Source of the DNA: Roseibium denhamense
GTDB taxonomy: Bacteria; Pseudomonadota; Alphaproteobacteria; Rhizobiales; Stappiaceae
DNA length: 64,000 nt
Direction of reading: 5' to 3'
NCBI RefSeq assembly: GCF_009711415.1
Contig: NZ_SMLZ01000114.1
Location: forward strand, 123,702-187,701
A program made the translations under genes and the position numbers. Below are positions 31,059-40,393 of the stretch, piece by piece; position 1 is the first letter of the stretch; each line of letters begins with the position of its first letter. The notes beneath the pieces were generated by a model. It did not search any database. It was not told where the DNA came from and saw only the letters and a program-made list of their open reading frames with translations.

Positions 31059-31361
31059 TCATCGGGCCGCGTTTTGCAGTTCCGCGGGCGACACAAATCC
31101 ATCGCCATTGCCGTCAAGCCGTTTGAACGCGCGAGCGTACAGTCCGCGGGATTGGACCCGCCCGGCATTGCCAATGTTGGCGGCGGCGTTCATATCGATG
31201 AAGGAGACAAACTCATCATAAACTAGGACACCATCCCCGTCTTGGTCGGCTGCCTGATAGTTGCGCGCGGCCATTTCGGCGGTCTGGGACGTTGCGTTGG
31301 CGGGCAGTACGCCCAGTGCCAATAACCCAATCGCCCCAAATACATTCGCATATGCTCTCAT
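31059..31361 (-). CDS. Secreted EF-hand calcium-binding protein
   Basis: A 100-residue exported protein with a signal peptide (residues 1-23) and two EF-hand loops: DQDGDGVLVYDE and DGNGDGFVSPAE, both with the D-x-D-G-D-G pattern needed for Ca2+. It lies upstream of the exporter operon in the same direction and is divergent from a two-component system. The ATG at 31361 begins the signal peptide. Its role is unknown; it could sense or buffer Ca2+ in the periplasm. Confidence 0.85.
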   Translation of the reverse strand: MRAYANVFGAIGLLALGVLPANATSQTAEMAARNYQAADQDGDGVLVYDEFVSFIDMNAAANIGNAGRVQSRGLYARAFKRLDGNGDGFVSPAELQNAAR

Positions 31362-31844
31362 CTTGATTAGACCTCTGCCTGTCTTCGATATCGGTTTATC
31401 GTGCGGTGAACAGTACCGCTTCGGCCATTGGGCTCGCCGCCTCAACCTGTTTGTTCACGCTGAAGATATCCGTCAGGCCGGCGAATGGTATCGATGCACT
31501 GAAACGTTTTTTGACGTTTTGTGACACTCATGCGCGCCTTGGCAGACAACCGGAAACAGTGCAAGGGTCGGGACTCTGCGCCCTCACAGATTTGGCATCG
31601 GCGCTGCGACAGTACTTTCGCTAACAATTCCGGAAAGGGATATGGAGAAAGACCAAGGCACGGGCGGATGGTGTTGTGTGGGATCCATAGTTGATGGGGG
31701 CCGGACCCCACACAACGGGTTTGCACTGCCAAGTGCAGTCGATTCCTATCAACCCGGATGCGACGCTATTTGTCGATTTGTGTCAAATTGTACATCTGCG
31801 TAATCTTGCTTGCACAGATTATGAGCCTTTCGCACAATGAGCGT
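31362..31844. other. Divergent intergenic region with inverted repeats
   Basis: About 480 bases between the EF-hand gene and the response-regulator gene. GTTGTGTGGG at 31673-31682 pairs with CCCACACAAC at 31707-31716, and TGCACT/AGTGCA forms a second short repeat at 31722-31737. These are candidate operators or a transcript end. Open frames here look like noise. Confidence 0.5.
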
Positions 31845-32561
31845 ATGCAGTCTGACACCAATAAAATACTGATCGTTGACGACGATCCAGACATCCGGGA
31901 AATGCTTAGCGAGTTACTGGATGAAGAAGGCTTTCAAACCCAGTCTGTAAGCGATCCGGTTTCAATTGACGCGGCCATCGCCCAGTTCGGACCGGACTTG
32001 ATCTTGCTTGATCTCATGCTGCCGAATGAGAGTGGACTTACCATATGCCAACGCCTGCGGACCAGGATAGCAACACCGATCATCATGGTGACGGCAAAGG
32101 CATCCGAAATTGATCGGGTGGTCGGTTTGGAGATCGGCGCGGATGACTACATCACTAAGCCTTTTTCGAAAAGGGAACTGATCGCCAGAGTCCGGGCAGT
32201 CCTTCGCCGCGGCGCGCATGAGTTGAAGGTTCAACAAAGCATGTTTGCATTCAGGGATCTTTTTATAGACTTGGACTCCCGAACCCTCAAGACAGTCGCA
32301 GGGGAGCTGATCCCGCTCACCAGTGCGGAGTTCGATCTTCTGGCCTGTTTTGTCGGCGCTCCACAAAAGGTGCTGTCACGACACCATCTCTTGCGGACCG
32401 TCTTGCGGCGCAAATCCGATCTGTTTGATCGATCGGTCGACACACTCGTTTCAAGGCTCAGGAAAAAAATCGAACGGCCGGAAGATGACGAAAAAATAAT
32501 TGCGACGATCCGGCAGCAAGGCTACCTTTTCACCCCCAAAGTCGAACCAGCTGCACAATGA
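31845..32561 (+). CDS. OmpR-family response regulator
   Basis: A 238-residue regulator. The receiver domain has the acidic pocket VDDDPD, the phospho-acceptor Asp56 in LILLDLMLP, the switch Thr in MVTAKAS and Lys in ITKPFS. A winged-helix OmpR/PhoB domain fills the C terminus (LTSAEFDLLACFVGAPQKVL and SVDTLVSRLRKKI). The ATG at 31845 is favoured because the receiver starts right after it; upstream codons encode an unlikely hydrophobic leader. Its last four bases overlap the kinase start (ATGA). Confidence 0.9.
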   Translation: MQSDTNKILIVDDDPDIREMLSELLDEEGFQTQSVSDPVSIDAAIAQFGPDLILLDLMLPNESGLTICQRLRTRIATPIIMVTAKASEIDRVVGLEIGADDYITKPFSKRELIARVRAVLRRGAHELKVQQSMFAFRDLFIDLDSRTLKTVAGELIPLTSAEFDLLACFVGAPQKVLSRHHLLRTVLRRKSDLFDRSVDTLVSRLRKKIERPEDDEKIIATIRQQGYLFTPKVEPAAQ

Positions 32562-33913
32562 AAGCTGTCAGCGGCTTTAGGATAAGTCTTGCACTCATCC
32601 TTGTTTTTCTTGTCCTGATGTTGACCTTTTCGGTCTTTATGGCACGCGTTTATCAGTTGCCCGCTGCGAGCCCGCTTCCGAACCCAGAGCGACTGGCTGC
32701 GATGGTTCGGCTTTTTGAAGGCCTGCCGGACGCGGACCGGTCGTTTGCGTTGACGTCCTTTTCCTCTCGGCTCCTGTCCGTTTCCTTCAAGGACCAGAAC
32801 ACAAGTATCCGCAAGATGACAGAAGGTCGGACCGCAAACGGAACCCCACGTTTGGAAGACTATGAACGGGCCCTGGCCGGCCGGCTTGTGTCGATTTCTT
32901 CCGACCGTGGCGATGCAAACACAACCGTTATGCCAGCCCTTCTGGATACGGTAACGCTGCAAGTGGACCTTAAGACCGGCGGAGTACTGGTATTCGAGGC
33001 ATTTTTGCCGGTGCGCACGGTCTGGCGCATTCCGTTCGTCCTCCTCGCTGGCTTGCTGGGGGCGGTCATTGCCCTGGCCATGTTCATCTTTCTACAAAAC
33101 CAGATCCGCCCCCTCAGGGACCTGTCCCGCGCGCTCGAAAACCACGACTATGGCAGGACTGCCGATAAGATCCCCGAGCGGCTGGCAACGGCTCCGGAAA
33201 TCCGGGCGCTCATTCGAACCTTCAACCAACAGCAGGTACGCCTAGCCCGGGCCGAACAGGCCCGCAGCTCGCTGATCACCGGTCTACAACACGACATCAG
33301 GACGTTTGCAACGAAGCTCCGCCTGCGCCTCGAGCGGTCAAGCGATACGTCACTGCGGGACCGCGCGACGGCGGACCTTGAGGACATTGTGCGTCTGCTG
33401 GACGATGCATTGCTGGCCACACAGGGCGAGGTTTTGGCAGACAAACGTCCTGACGAAATGGTCGAACTGATTGATCTGGTTGCTTCCGAGATCGCGGCGA
33501 GGTCCACAGACACGGTTACCTTGAAACAGGGGAACCAAAGCGACCTCAAGGAGCTTCACGTCCTTGGTGATCGGTTGTCCCTGCGCCGGATCGTCTCGAA
33601 CCTGATTGAGAATGCTCTGGTCTACGGCGGATGTGCCGCAATCGAAATTCTCGGTACAGAAACCGAGGTGATCATCCATATTGATGATGACGGACCGGGC
33701 ATTCCAGAAGACAAAAGGGATCTGGTGCTTGAACCGTTTGTGCGGCTCGAAAAATCGAGATCGCGTGCGACCGGCGGGTTTGGCCTCGGTCTGGCGATCG
33801 TCGCGAAACTCGTGGCGCAACAGGGAGGTCAACTCCTCATTGCCGATGCACGGACGCCGCTAAAAGGCGCCAGGGTATCTGTCACGCTGCCGCGGTTTGA
33901 TCCTCGAAAATAA
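32558..33913 (+). CDS. Sensor histidine kinase
   Basis: A 451-residue inner-membrane kinase with two membrane helices (about 9-29 and 158-180) around a periplasmic domain of 130 residues, then a HAMP-like linker. The phosphorylated His is His245 in QHDIRTF; the usual HDLRTP box lacks its Pro. ATPase motifs are the N box NLIENALVYGG, the G1 box DDDGPGIP and GFGLGLAIV. The input signal is unknown. Coupling to the response regulator and the EF-hand genes on both sides suggests a Ca2+ or envelope-related cue, by inference. Confidence 0.88.
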   Translation: MKAVSGFRISLALILVFLVLMLTFSVFMARVYQLPAASPLPNPERLAAMVRLFEGLPDADRSFALTSFSSRLLSVSFKDQNTSIRKMTEGRTANGTPRLEDYERALAGRLVSISSDRGDANTTVMPALLDTVTLQVDLKTGGVLVFEAFLPVRTVWRIPFVLLAGLLGAVIALAMFIFLQNQIRPLRDLSRALENHDYGRTADKIPERLATAPEIRALIRTFNQQQVRLARAEQARSSLITGLQHDIRTFATKLRLRLERSSDTSLRDRATADLEDIVRLLDDALLATQGEVLADKRPDEMVELIDLVASEIAARSTDTVTLKQGNQSDLKELHVLGDRLSLRRIVSNLIENALVYGGCAAIEILGTETEVIIHIDDDGPGIPEDKRDLVLEPFVRLEKSRSRATGGFGLGLAIVAKLVAQQGGQLLIADARTPLKGARVSVTLPRFDPRK

Positions 33914-34062
33914 GCTGGCGAGCCCCGCGACGACAACCGTTCTTGCGTTTCAGCCATAGGGCGACCGCTTTTGGCCCGTTACTTGCCTAACAAATCATGC
34001 CGGATCGGCCGGCACGCACTGCCAAGGTTGCCTATCTTGTTTAAGAGAAGGAACCTAAACTG

Positions 34063-34500
34063 ATGTCTATAGGTGGTTTATCGTCTGGAATGATGGATTT
34101 CTCATCCATTCAAGCCCAGATCAAGGAGCGAATGACCGAGAGGTTCAATTCTGCCGATACGGACGGCAGCAATGGACTGTCCCTTGAGGAGTTCAACGAA
34201 GCCTCCAAGGACAGTCCGCTCAACCGGGCAAGTTCTGCCTCCGGGCTGTCCAGCGAGGAACTGTTTGCCGAGTTGGATGCCGACGGCAACGGAGAAGTGA
34301 CCGGTGACGAGTTCAAGGACCGGTTCAATTCCCGGTCTGGTAACGGCCTTGCTGCAAGCATGTTGCCGCAGCTTCTGTCGCTTCAGGAACAAGGCGGCGG
34401 TCTGTCATCAATGATTGACACCAGCGACAACTTTCAGTCGAACACTTTCGATCAATTGATGGAAATGCTCGGCTCCGGTTCGGAGGATGAGCGGCGCTAG
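34063..34500 (+). CDS. EF-hand protein
   Basis: A 145-residue protein with two EF-hand loops, DTDGSNGLSLEE (near 34-45) and DADGNGEVTGDE (near 73-84), in a Ser/Gly-rich context. No signal peptide is seen, so it is probably cytosolic or exported by an unknown route. It follows the two-component genes after about 150 bases. Together with the exported EF-hand protein it brackets the regulatory genes. Confidence 0.82.
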   Translation: MSIGGLSSGMMDFSSIQAQIKERMTERFNSADTDGSNGLSLEEFNEASKDSPLNRASSASGLSSEELFAELDADGNGEVTGDEFKDRFNSRSGNGLAASMLPQLLSLQEQGGGLSSMIDTSDNFQSNTFDQLMEMLGSGSEDERR

Positions 34501-34641
34501 TCTCTCGCCACGAAACCGACACACCGCTGCCCGGGGGTAACTCCGGGCGGCATTGACCCAAGTTTTTAGATATTAGGTATCCAAAATCTCTTTAAGCAGA
34601 GGGATGATCTTCACAAGCGGACAAGCGCTTGAGGCTCGTTG

Positions 34642-34673
34642 CGGACATTTGTTGCAATCGGCTCCAATGTCCG
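34642..34673. repeat. Dispersed palindromic repeat, left copy
   Basis: CGGACATT at 34642-34649 pairs with AATGTCCG at 34666-34673. The sequence after it, ending in AATGTCCGTTTC, also appears at 35514-35549. It lies upstream of the short tyrosine recombinase. Confidence 0.6.
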
Positions 34674-34798
34674 TTTCGGGCCGTTTTCAACCAAGTCATG
34701 TTCGGGCCGTTATTAAATATCTGGTGGCGTTTTTTGTATGCTTGAGCGTTCAATTGTCTTGAACGTTGAGGCGGGATGGAGCGGTCAGGGAGACTGCT

Positions 34799-35431
34799 AT
34801 GTCCTGTACAAATCTACCTATGATCATTCCGGCTCGGAAGACGTGGAACAAAGGCCGACTGGTAGGTCAGAAACGTCCGCTGTTGCCAAAACACGTTTGG
34901 GCTATTCGAGTACGATTGGAGTTGGCAGGAGCCGTTCGCGATCTGGCACTGTTTAATCTAGCCATCGATAGCAAGCTGAGAGGCTGCGACCTAGTGTGTC
35001 TCCGGGTTGCGGATGTTTTCGCTGCGGGTGCAGTCAAAGAACGGGTGTCGATTGCACAAAGGAAAACTAAGACACCTGTCCGGTTTGAAATCTGCGATGG
35101 AACCCGGAAATCCCTTCTGCAATGGATCTCACACCCGATGATGATCGGGCATGAGTATCTGTGGCCCGGCCGATTTCATGACCGTCTTCAAATCTCGATC
35201 CGGCAATATGCGCGTCTCTTAAAACACTGGGTGAAATCGATCGGATTGGAACCCAGTGCTTATGGCACCCATTCCATGCGCAGGATCAAAGTTGCACAAA
35301 TCTATAAAAAGACAGGCAACTTGCGGGCAGTCCAATTACTTCTTGGCCATACGAAGATGGACAGTACGGTTCGCTACCTCGGCGTTGATCTGGAAGACGC
35401 ACTGTCGATCTCGGAGAGTGTCGAGATCTAA
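34799..35431 (+). CDS. Short tyrosine recombinase
   Basis: A 210-residue catalytic-domain-only tyrosine recombinase. Arg61 (SKLRGCDL), His158 and Arg161 (HSMRR), His184 (LLGHTKMD) and Tyr193 supply the active site. It lacks the usual N-terminal arm-binding domain. The ATG at 34799 has GGGAGA five bases upstream. It lies between two copies of a palindromic repeat. It may act on internal sites or be a partner of another recombinase; its target is unknown. Confidence 0.88.
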   Translation: MSCTNLPMIIPARKTWNKGRLVGQKRPLLPKHVWAIRVRLELAGAVRDLALFNLAIDSKLRGCDLVCLRVADVFAAGAVKERVSIAQRKTKTPVRFEICDGTRKSLLQWISHPMMIGHEYLWPGRFHDRLQISIRQYARLLKHWVKSIGLEPSAYGTHSMRRIKVAQIYKKTGNLRAVQLLLGHTKMDSTVRYLGVDLEDALSISESVEI

Positions 35432-35437
35432 CTACAA

Positions 35438-35457
35438 GGGCCGGCGTAGGTCGGCCC
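35438..35457. terminator. Hairpin after the short recombinase
   Basis: GGGCCG at 35438-35443 pairs with CGGCCC at 35452-35457, seven bases after the recombinase stop. There is no T tract, so termination is only suggested. Confidence 0.4.
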
Positions 35458-35513
35458 CAACCTAAAGTGCATCGAAACAGAAAGGACCGTTCAGAAACAA
35501 AATCGGCCCTTTG

Positions 35514-35545
35514 CGGGCATTCGTGCAAATCGCAGCGAATGTCCG
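35514..35545. repeat. Dispersed palindromic repeat, right copy
   Basis: CGGGCATTCG at 35514-35523 pairs with CGAATGTCCG at 35536-35545 with one G-U pair. It shares the 3' tail AATGTCCGTTTC with the copy at 34642-34673 and lies in the same orientation, so the two flank the recombinase gene. Confidence 0.6.
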
Positions 35546-35624
35546 TTTCATGCCCGCATCTCCTCGTCCCTCATTGCGATTTCGAAGTAGACGTGACGAT
35601 AACGCAAGTAACAGGGGGAATCTC

Positions 35625-37151
35625 TCAGGCCATCCCGACTTGGACGCCATTGGGCGCAATGTCGTCCGGTCGCGCCATCAGATGTGCGGTCAGGTCTTCC
35701 CGCATCTTGGCATGGTCCGGATCGTCGAACAGGTTGATCAACTCAAATGGGTCCGTGTCGAGGTCGTACATCTCCCCAGCGCCTGAAGCGAGGTCCATCG
35801 TCAGCTTGGCCGACCTGGTCCGCACCGTGCGCAGGCTGAGACCGACCCCAACCCGCCCCGGAAGCAGTTCCCATTCCGAGAGCGCTGCGTCCCGCGTGGC
35901 GTCGCCCGAGATGACCTCCCGCATAGATCGCCCGTGGATCGGCATCAGGCTGTCGGCGCCGCCCCAGTCCAGGAATGTTGCCCCGAAGTCGAGGGTTGAA
36001 AGCGGCTCGGACACCTGGCGCCCGGCGGGTACGTCCGGCCCCTTCACGATGGCGCGGACGTTCAGCAAACCTTCGAACGGCATCGGCCCCTTCAGGACCA
36101 GCCCGTGATCGCCCAGCCAATCGCCGTGGTCAGAGGTATAGACGACATAGGTTTCCTCCCCCAGGCCAAGATGTTCCAGTTCGGTCAGGATCCGGCCTAC
36201 AGAGTGGTCGGTCAGGGCGATCTGACCGTAAGTGTTTGCGATGATCTCGCGCAGATGCGCGTCAGACACCTCCGGCATCCGAGAGTAGGACTCGCGAAGC
36301 GCGCGATGCTCGGCGGGGATCTCCGTTTCAACCGCGGCGCGGTGCCACCAGGGCCGGCCCTCGAAACTGCGCTGACGGTGCTCCGGCAGGTCCACGTCCT
36401 CTGGCCGATGCAGCGATGCCCAGGGTTCGGGGGCGTCGAAGGGATGGTGCGGGTCCGGGAAGGACACCCACAGGCAAAAGGGCTCGCGCCGCTCCTGCCG
36501 CAGGTAGGCGATTGCCCGGTCTGCGATCCAGGTCGAGTTGTGCCAGGCCACCGGCAGCTTCGACGACCAGACCTGCGGCGCGCCGCCATGGTCGCGGTTG
36601 CTCTCCCACAAAAGCCGGTTCTTCAGCTCTCCGCGCCCGTCGGCGTAGTACCATTCCTCATACGCCAGACCTCCTGGCGGCGCTTCTGGCAGCCACCAGT
36701 TATGGCCCACCAGAACAAGCTCCGCGTGGTCGAAGCCCATATAGGGGCCGCGCCAGCCCGGCGGCACCCGGGAACTGTCAGGAATGCTCTCCGGTCGGCC
36801 GGTCTCGCCAAAAGTGTGGTAGGTCGAGAAATGTGCCTTGCCAATGATTGCGGAGTGATAGCCCGCTGTCGACAGCGACCCGGCGAAGCCCTTCTCGCCG
36901 AGTGCCGGGTTCAGGTCGATACCGTTGTCGTGGACGCCATGGGTGCGGGGCAGCAGGCCGGTCAGGATCGAAGCGCGTGCCGGCTGGCAGACGACGCAAG
37001 GCGTGATCACGGTCTCGAGGCTGGTTCCTTCTGAGGCGAGGATGTCCAGATGCGGCGTCTGCACCCGCCGCCCGCGGAAGCCGTAGCAATCGCCCCGCTG
37101 CTGGTCGGAGGTGATGAAGAGGATGTTGGGGCGTTTGCCGGCGGCAGTCAT
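35625..37151 (-). CDS. Sulfatase-family hydrolase
   Basis: A 508-residue type I sulfatase-like enzyme. The metal site begins with TSDQQRG (Asp16), and the formylglycine-type motif is CQPAR at 55-59, so Cys55 would be converted by a formylglycine-generating enzyme. The second metal-binding segment is YTSDHGDWLGDHG. Family members cleave sulfate or phosph(on)ate esters; the substrate is not visible. No signal peptide is present, so it is cytosolic. Its ATG overlaps the tctA stop as ATGA, tying it to the transporter genes. Confidence 0.88.
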   Translation of the reverse strand: MTAAGKRPNILFITSDQQRGDCYGFRGRRVQTPHLDILASEGTSLETVITPCVVCQPARASILTGLLPRTHGVHDNGIDLNPALGEKGFAGSLSTAGYHSAIIGKAHFSTYHTFGETGRPESIPDSSRVPPGWRGPYMGFDHAELVLVGHNWWLPEAPPGGLAYEEWYYADGRGELKNRLLWESNRDHGGAPQVWSSKLPVAWHNSTWIADRAIAYLRQERREPFCLWVSFPDPHHPFDAPEPWASLHRPEDVDLPEHRQRSFEGRPWWHRAAVETEIPAEHRALRESYSRMPEVSDAHLREIIANTYGQIALTDHSVGRILTELEHLGLGEETYVVYTSDHGDWLGDHGLVLKGPMPFEGLLNVRAIVKGPDVPAGRQVSEPLSTLDFGATFLDWGGADSLMPIHGRSMREVISGDATRDAALSEWELLPGRVGVGLSLRTVRTRSAKLTMDLASGAGEMYDLDTDPFELINLFDDPDHAKMREDLTAHLMARPDDIAPNGVQVGMA

Positions 37152-38760
37152 GGCGCGTCTCCTTTGGAGGTCTTGAGTTTGGTCCCGGCCCGGGCGTCGC
37201 GCCGCAGCCAGCCGGAGGACAGCACGATCAGAGCGGCAAGGGTCAGGAACAGCGGCGACACGACGCCCCGGAACAGGAACCACGGGTCGGCGCCGGAGCC
37301 TTCGAAGGCGGTCCGGATCGTGGTCTCCAGCGGTTCCGCCAAGATGTAGGCGATCACGAGCGGCAGCACGGGGATGCCGCCCTTGCGCAGGAGATAACCA
37401 AGGACGCCAAGAGCCAGCAGGATGTAGACGTCCGTCATAGCGCCGCCCTGCACATAGGTGGAAACGATCGTCAGCAGCAGAACAACGGGAAGGATCACCG
37501 ATTTGGGGATCCGGATCAGGCTGCCAAGCAGCCGCATGAAAGACGCGCCAAAGCACCAGTTCAATAGATTGCCGACCACCATCAGCGTGAAGAGCCCAAA
37601 GGCCATCACCAATTCCGGGTTCACCTCGTCGGGCGTGAAGCGGAAAACCGACGGGCCGGGGTTGAAGCCGCCGATGGTGTCGGCCGCGAGGATGATGAAC
37701 ACGGCCGCGACGTTGCCCGGGATGCCCAACGACAGCGCCGGGATCAGGTTGGCGCCTGAGACGGCGGAGTTGGCCGCCTCGGTGGCCGCGATGCCTTCGG
37801 GCGCGCCTTTGCCGAAGGGCGTGTCGCCCCTGTGCATCTTCCGGCCGGCGGTATAGCCGAGCGCCGCCGCCAGCGTCGTGCCGATACCCGGAAGCGCGCC
37901 CACCACCGTGCCGATCGCCATGGACGTGCCGATGAACGGCATGAGCCTGCGCCGTTCGGCCATGCTGAGCGTCGCGTCGCCGGGTCGGTGATCTCGATCC
38001 GGTCGAGGTTTCGGCGGGCGGCGTGCCAGATATCCTCAAGCGCGGCGAAGATTTCGCCCACGACGAGAAGACCGATCACCACGGCGATGGTCGGCAACCC
38101 TGCCGCCAACACGTCGCTGCCCAGCGAAAGCCTCGGATAGGTGTTCGTCCCGGTGGCGATGGAGGCGATGAAAAGGCCGAGGCAGGCCGCGAGCAGCCCC
38201 TTGAACGGGTCGCCGCCCACCACTGCCGCCACAAAGGAAAGCGACAGGATCATCAGTGCCGCCTTCTCGGGCAAACCGAGGAAGGCCTCGATAGAGAGAG
38301 CGAGAAAGGGCGCGCAAACGAACAGCACGATGTCGGAGAAGGTGTCGCCCGTCACCGAGGCGAACTGCGCCACCCGCAGCGCCTTGCCGCCTTGGCCCTT
38401 CTGCGCCATCGGGTAACCGTCAAGCGCCGTCATCACCGCGTCTGGCGTGCCGGGGGTATTGAACAGGATCGCCGGAACAGCGCCGCCCAGGGTCGCGCCC
38501 TTCATCACCCCCACCAGAAAGCCCAGCACCGGCAACAGCGCCTCGGGCGTGTAGCCGAAGCTCGAGATCAGGATCGGCAGCGAAAGGGCCATAACAAAGG
38601 GGCCAGAGAGGCCGGGCGTCGCACCGATCAAGACACCGGTGAAGAATCCCGCGGCCACCATCAGCACCGGCCAGGACAGCACGAGCGGCCCGAGGGTCAG
38701 CGCCGGATTGCCGACCAGCGCCTCCATGATCCCGGCTAGGATATAGTCGAGGACACCCAT
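37148..38760 (-). pseudogene. tctA: TctA-type large permease, interrupted by a frameshift
   Basis: Two frames make up one tripartite tricarboxylate transporter permease. The N-terminal frame (from ATG at 38760) reads well through NLDRIEITDP near 37980, and the C-terminal frame resumes at MAERRRLMPFIG near 37963. One missing base in a GC-rich run close to 37980 would restore a product of about 537 residues with the expected 10-12 helices. This could be a real mutation or a sequencing error. If real, the transporter is dead unless frameshifting rescues it. Confidence 0.85.
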
Positions 38761-39320
38761 CAGTAGTCTCCGTTCGGCGGCAGCAGAAGGCCGTCGAAGG
38801 GCAAATCGTAGACGGCTGCCATCACGAGCGTGGAGACCAGCGCGATCACCAGACTGCGCAGCCGGATCTCATGTCTCACAAGGCAGATCAGCGCAAAGAC
38901 CAGAAACGTGCCACCCGCCACAACGCCGGCATATTTCCATGGGGCCAGGTGACGGATCTCCCGGTAGGTCGTCTCGGCATCGTGGAAAAGAGCGGTCAGC
39001 AGCGGACCGGTGTACAGAAACAGAAGGATCGTTGCAGCCAGGATTGCGGCGACGGCAAGCCCGAAGGCCGGCGAGACTGGCCGGATCGGCGTGCCCGGCA
39101 GGCCAAGCAGCGCCCGCATCATTACCCCGACGCCGGCGAAGAGCACACCCGCGGTGGCAAAGCTGGGCAGCATGGCGTCGCCAATGCGAACGTTCCTACG
39201 CCAGACGTCCACGATGCCGGTATCCACGTCTGCCGGGATCCAGATCAGCAAGATCAAGAGGGCGAGGCCGACACAGCCGAGCCCGATCGCGATGTCGCGC
39301 AGTCGCTCCGGCCGTTCCAT
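38760..39320 (-). CDS. tctB: TctB-type small permease
   Basis: A 186-residue membrane protein with about four to five helices, typical of the small subunit of tripartite tricarboxylate transporters (VGLALLILLIW at the N terminus, GVLFAGVGVMMRALLG, AVAAILAATILLFLY). The ATG at 39320 is preferred; upstream codons give a non-membrane leader. It overlaps the tctA start by one base (TGATG). Confidence 0.85.
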   Translation of the reverse strand: MERPERLRDIAIGLGCVGLALLILLIWIPADVDTGIVDVWRRNVRIGDAMLPSFATAGVLFAGVGVMMRALLGLPGTPIRPVSPAFGLAVAAILAATILLFLYTGPLLTALFHDAETTYREIRHLAPWKYAGVVAGGTFLVFALICLVRHEIRLRSLVIALVSTLVMAAVYDLPFDGLLLPPNGDY

Positions 39321-39345
39321 GGCCACGCCCTCCCGTGCCCGGTCG

Positions 39346-40287
39346 TTACTGGGACGTCGCGTCGAGCAAGGCTTCGGCGTCCGCGGCCTCCTTCGCCACA
39401 TAGGCTGCTGCGTCGGGACCGGCAGCAACCTTCAGAACGAAGACCCGCTCGATGAACGCGTTGGATTTCGTGCCTTCCGTGCGGATCGCCGCGACAATGG
39501 CCTCCGTCAGGGCCTCCCGCGCATCATCTGGCAGTCCGGCCGGGGCCATTGCCAGGAATGTCGCGCCGAAGAAATACTCCACGCCGATGTCCGAGAGCGA
39601 CTGTGCGTCAGGCGATACGGAGAGCGGGATGTCCTCGCCGTTCACGAGGTTGACCAGGTCTCCCGCGGCTACGCCGCCCGCCTGGGGACCGGCGACCCAG
39701 CCAATGTCCACATCGTCAGCGTTGATAGCGTTCAGCACCGCACGGCCACCCTTGTAGCTGGACACGATATTGAACTCCACGTCGTTCTGCAGCCCGATGT
39801 AGTAGGCGCCATCGGCCAACCGAGGCGTCATGGTCCCAAACGAAATCGATTCGCCTCCGCGCATAGCCTCAAAGACGTCTGTCATCGTGGTCCAGCCCCG
39901 GTCCGCCTTCGCGACGACAGCCATCTGCGTGCCTGCGATGGTTGCCAGATAGGTGAAGTCGTCGGCGCCGTAACCGGGATCGCGGCTCGCCAGCATGCCA
40001 TAGGCAAAGGTGTCGGTGATACCGAACCCGATCGTCTGCCCGTCCGGTTCCGCTGCCATGACCTCCCGCGCCATGACGGCGCCCCCGCCGCCTTCGGCGT
40101 TCTTGGGGACCACCGTCCATCCTTGTTGTGCCTGAATGTCCTCGGCGATCAAGCGGGCGAGCGTGTCTGTCCCACCTCCCGCGGCGAAGCCGATCACGAA
40201 GTCGATTGGGCCAGAGGGGGCCCAGTCCGCCTGGGCCGCGCCCGTCAGAAGAGCCGCAACGGCGGCCGTGGCTGCAAGGATTTTCAT
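39346..40287 (-). CDS. tctC: TctC-type periplasmic solute-binding protein
   Basis: A 313-residue binding protein with a signal peptide (residues 1-20). The opening PIDFVIGFAAGGGTDTLAR is the hallmark of the TctC family, whose P-loop-like region holds a carboxylate. GGGAGGAACC precedes the ATG. It is first in the operon tctC-tctB-tctA-sulfatase, so the imported compound may be the sulfatase substrate or a related organic acid. The region is notably G+C-rich. Confidence 0.9.
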   Translation of the reverse strand: MKILAATAAVAALLTGAAQADWAPSGPIDFVIGFAAGGGTDTLARLIAEDIQAQQGWTVVPKNAEGGGGAVMAREVMAAEPDGQTIGFGITDTFAYGMLASRDPGYGADDFTYLATIAGTQMAVVAKADRGWTTMTDVFEAMRGGESISFGTMTPRLADGAYYIGLQNDVEFNIVSSYKGGRAVLNAINADDVDIGWVAGPQAGGVAAGDLVNLVNGEDIPLSVSPDAQSLSDIGVEYFFGATFLAMAPAGLPDDAREALTEAIVAAIRTEGTKSNAFIERVFVLKVAAGPDAAAYVAKEAADAEALLDATSQ

Positions 40288-40363
40288 GGTTCCTCCCATA
40301 GGATTCTGTTTTTGTTAAGATCAAGCTATCAGCAACTTGCTAGACCTCGTTATATTTATTGAG

Positions 40364-40376
40364 CATACTTGGTATG
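40364..40376. promoter_or_regulatory. LysR-type palindrome in the tctC/lysR divergent promoter
   Basis: CATAC-TTG-GTATG is a perfect interrupted palindrome in the 107-base gap between divergent tctC and the LysR gene. It fits the dyad layout expected for a LysR-type binding site and lies within 30 bases of the regulator start. Confidence 0.6.
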
Positions 40377-40393
40377 ACATTGAGGGTATGGAG

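Noticed and set aside
36105-37034. Plus-strand frame of 309 codons opposite the sulfatase
   Set aside because: Antisense shadow in a G+C-rich gene; no protein family recognised.
35625-38039. 804-codon frame that joins the sulfatase to an upstream Arg/His-rich stretch
   Set aside because: The upstream part is tctA read in the wrong frame. The sulfatase starts at 37151 with its own overlapping ATG.
38023-38739. Plus-strand frame of 238 codons opposite tctA
   Set aside because: His/Arg/Gln-rich translation typical of a shadow frame.
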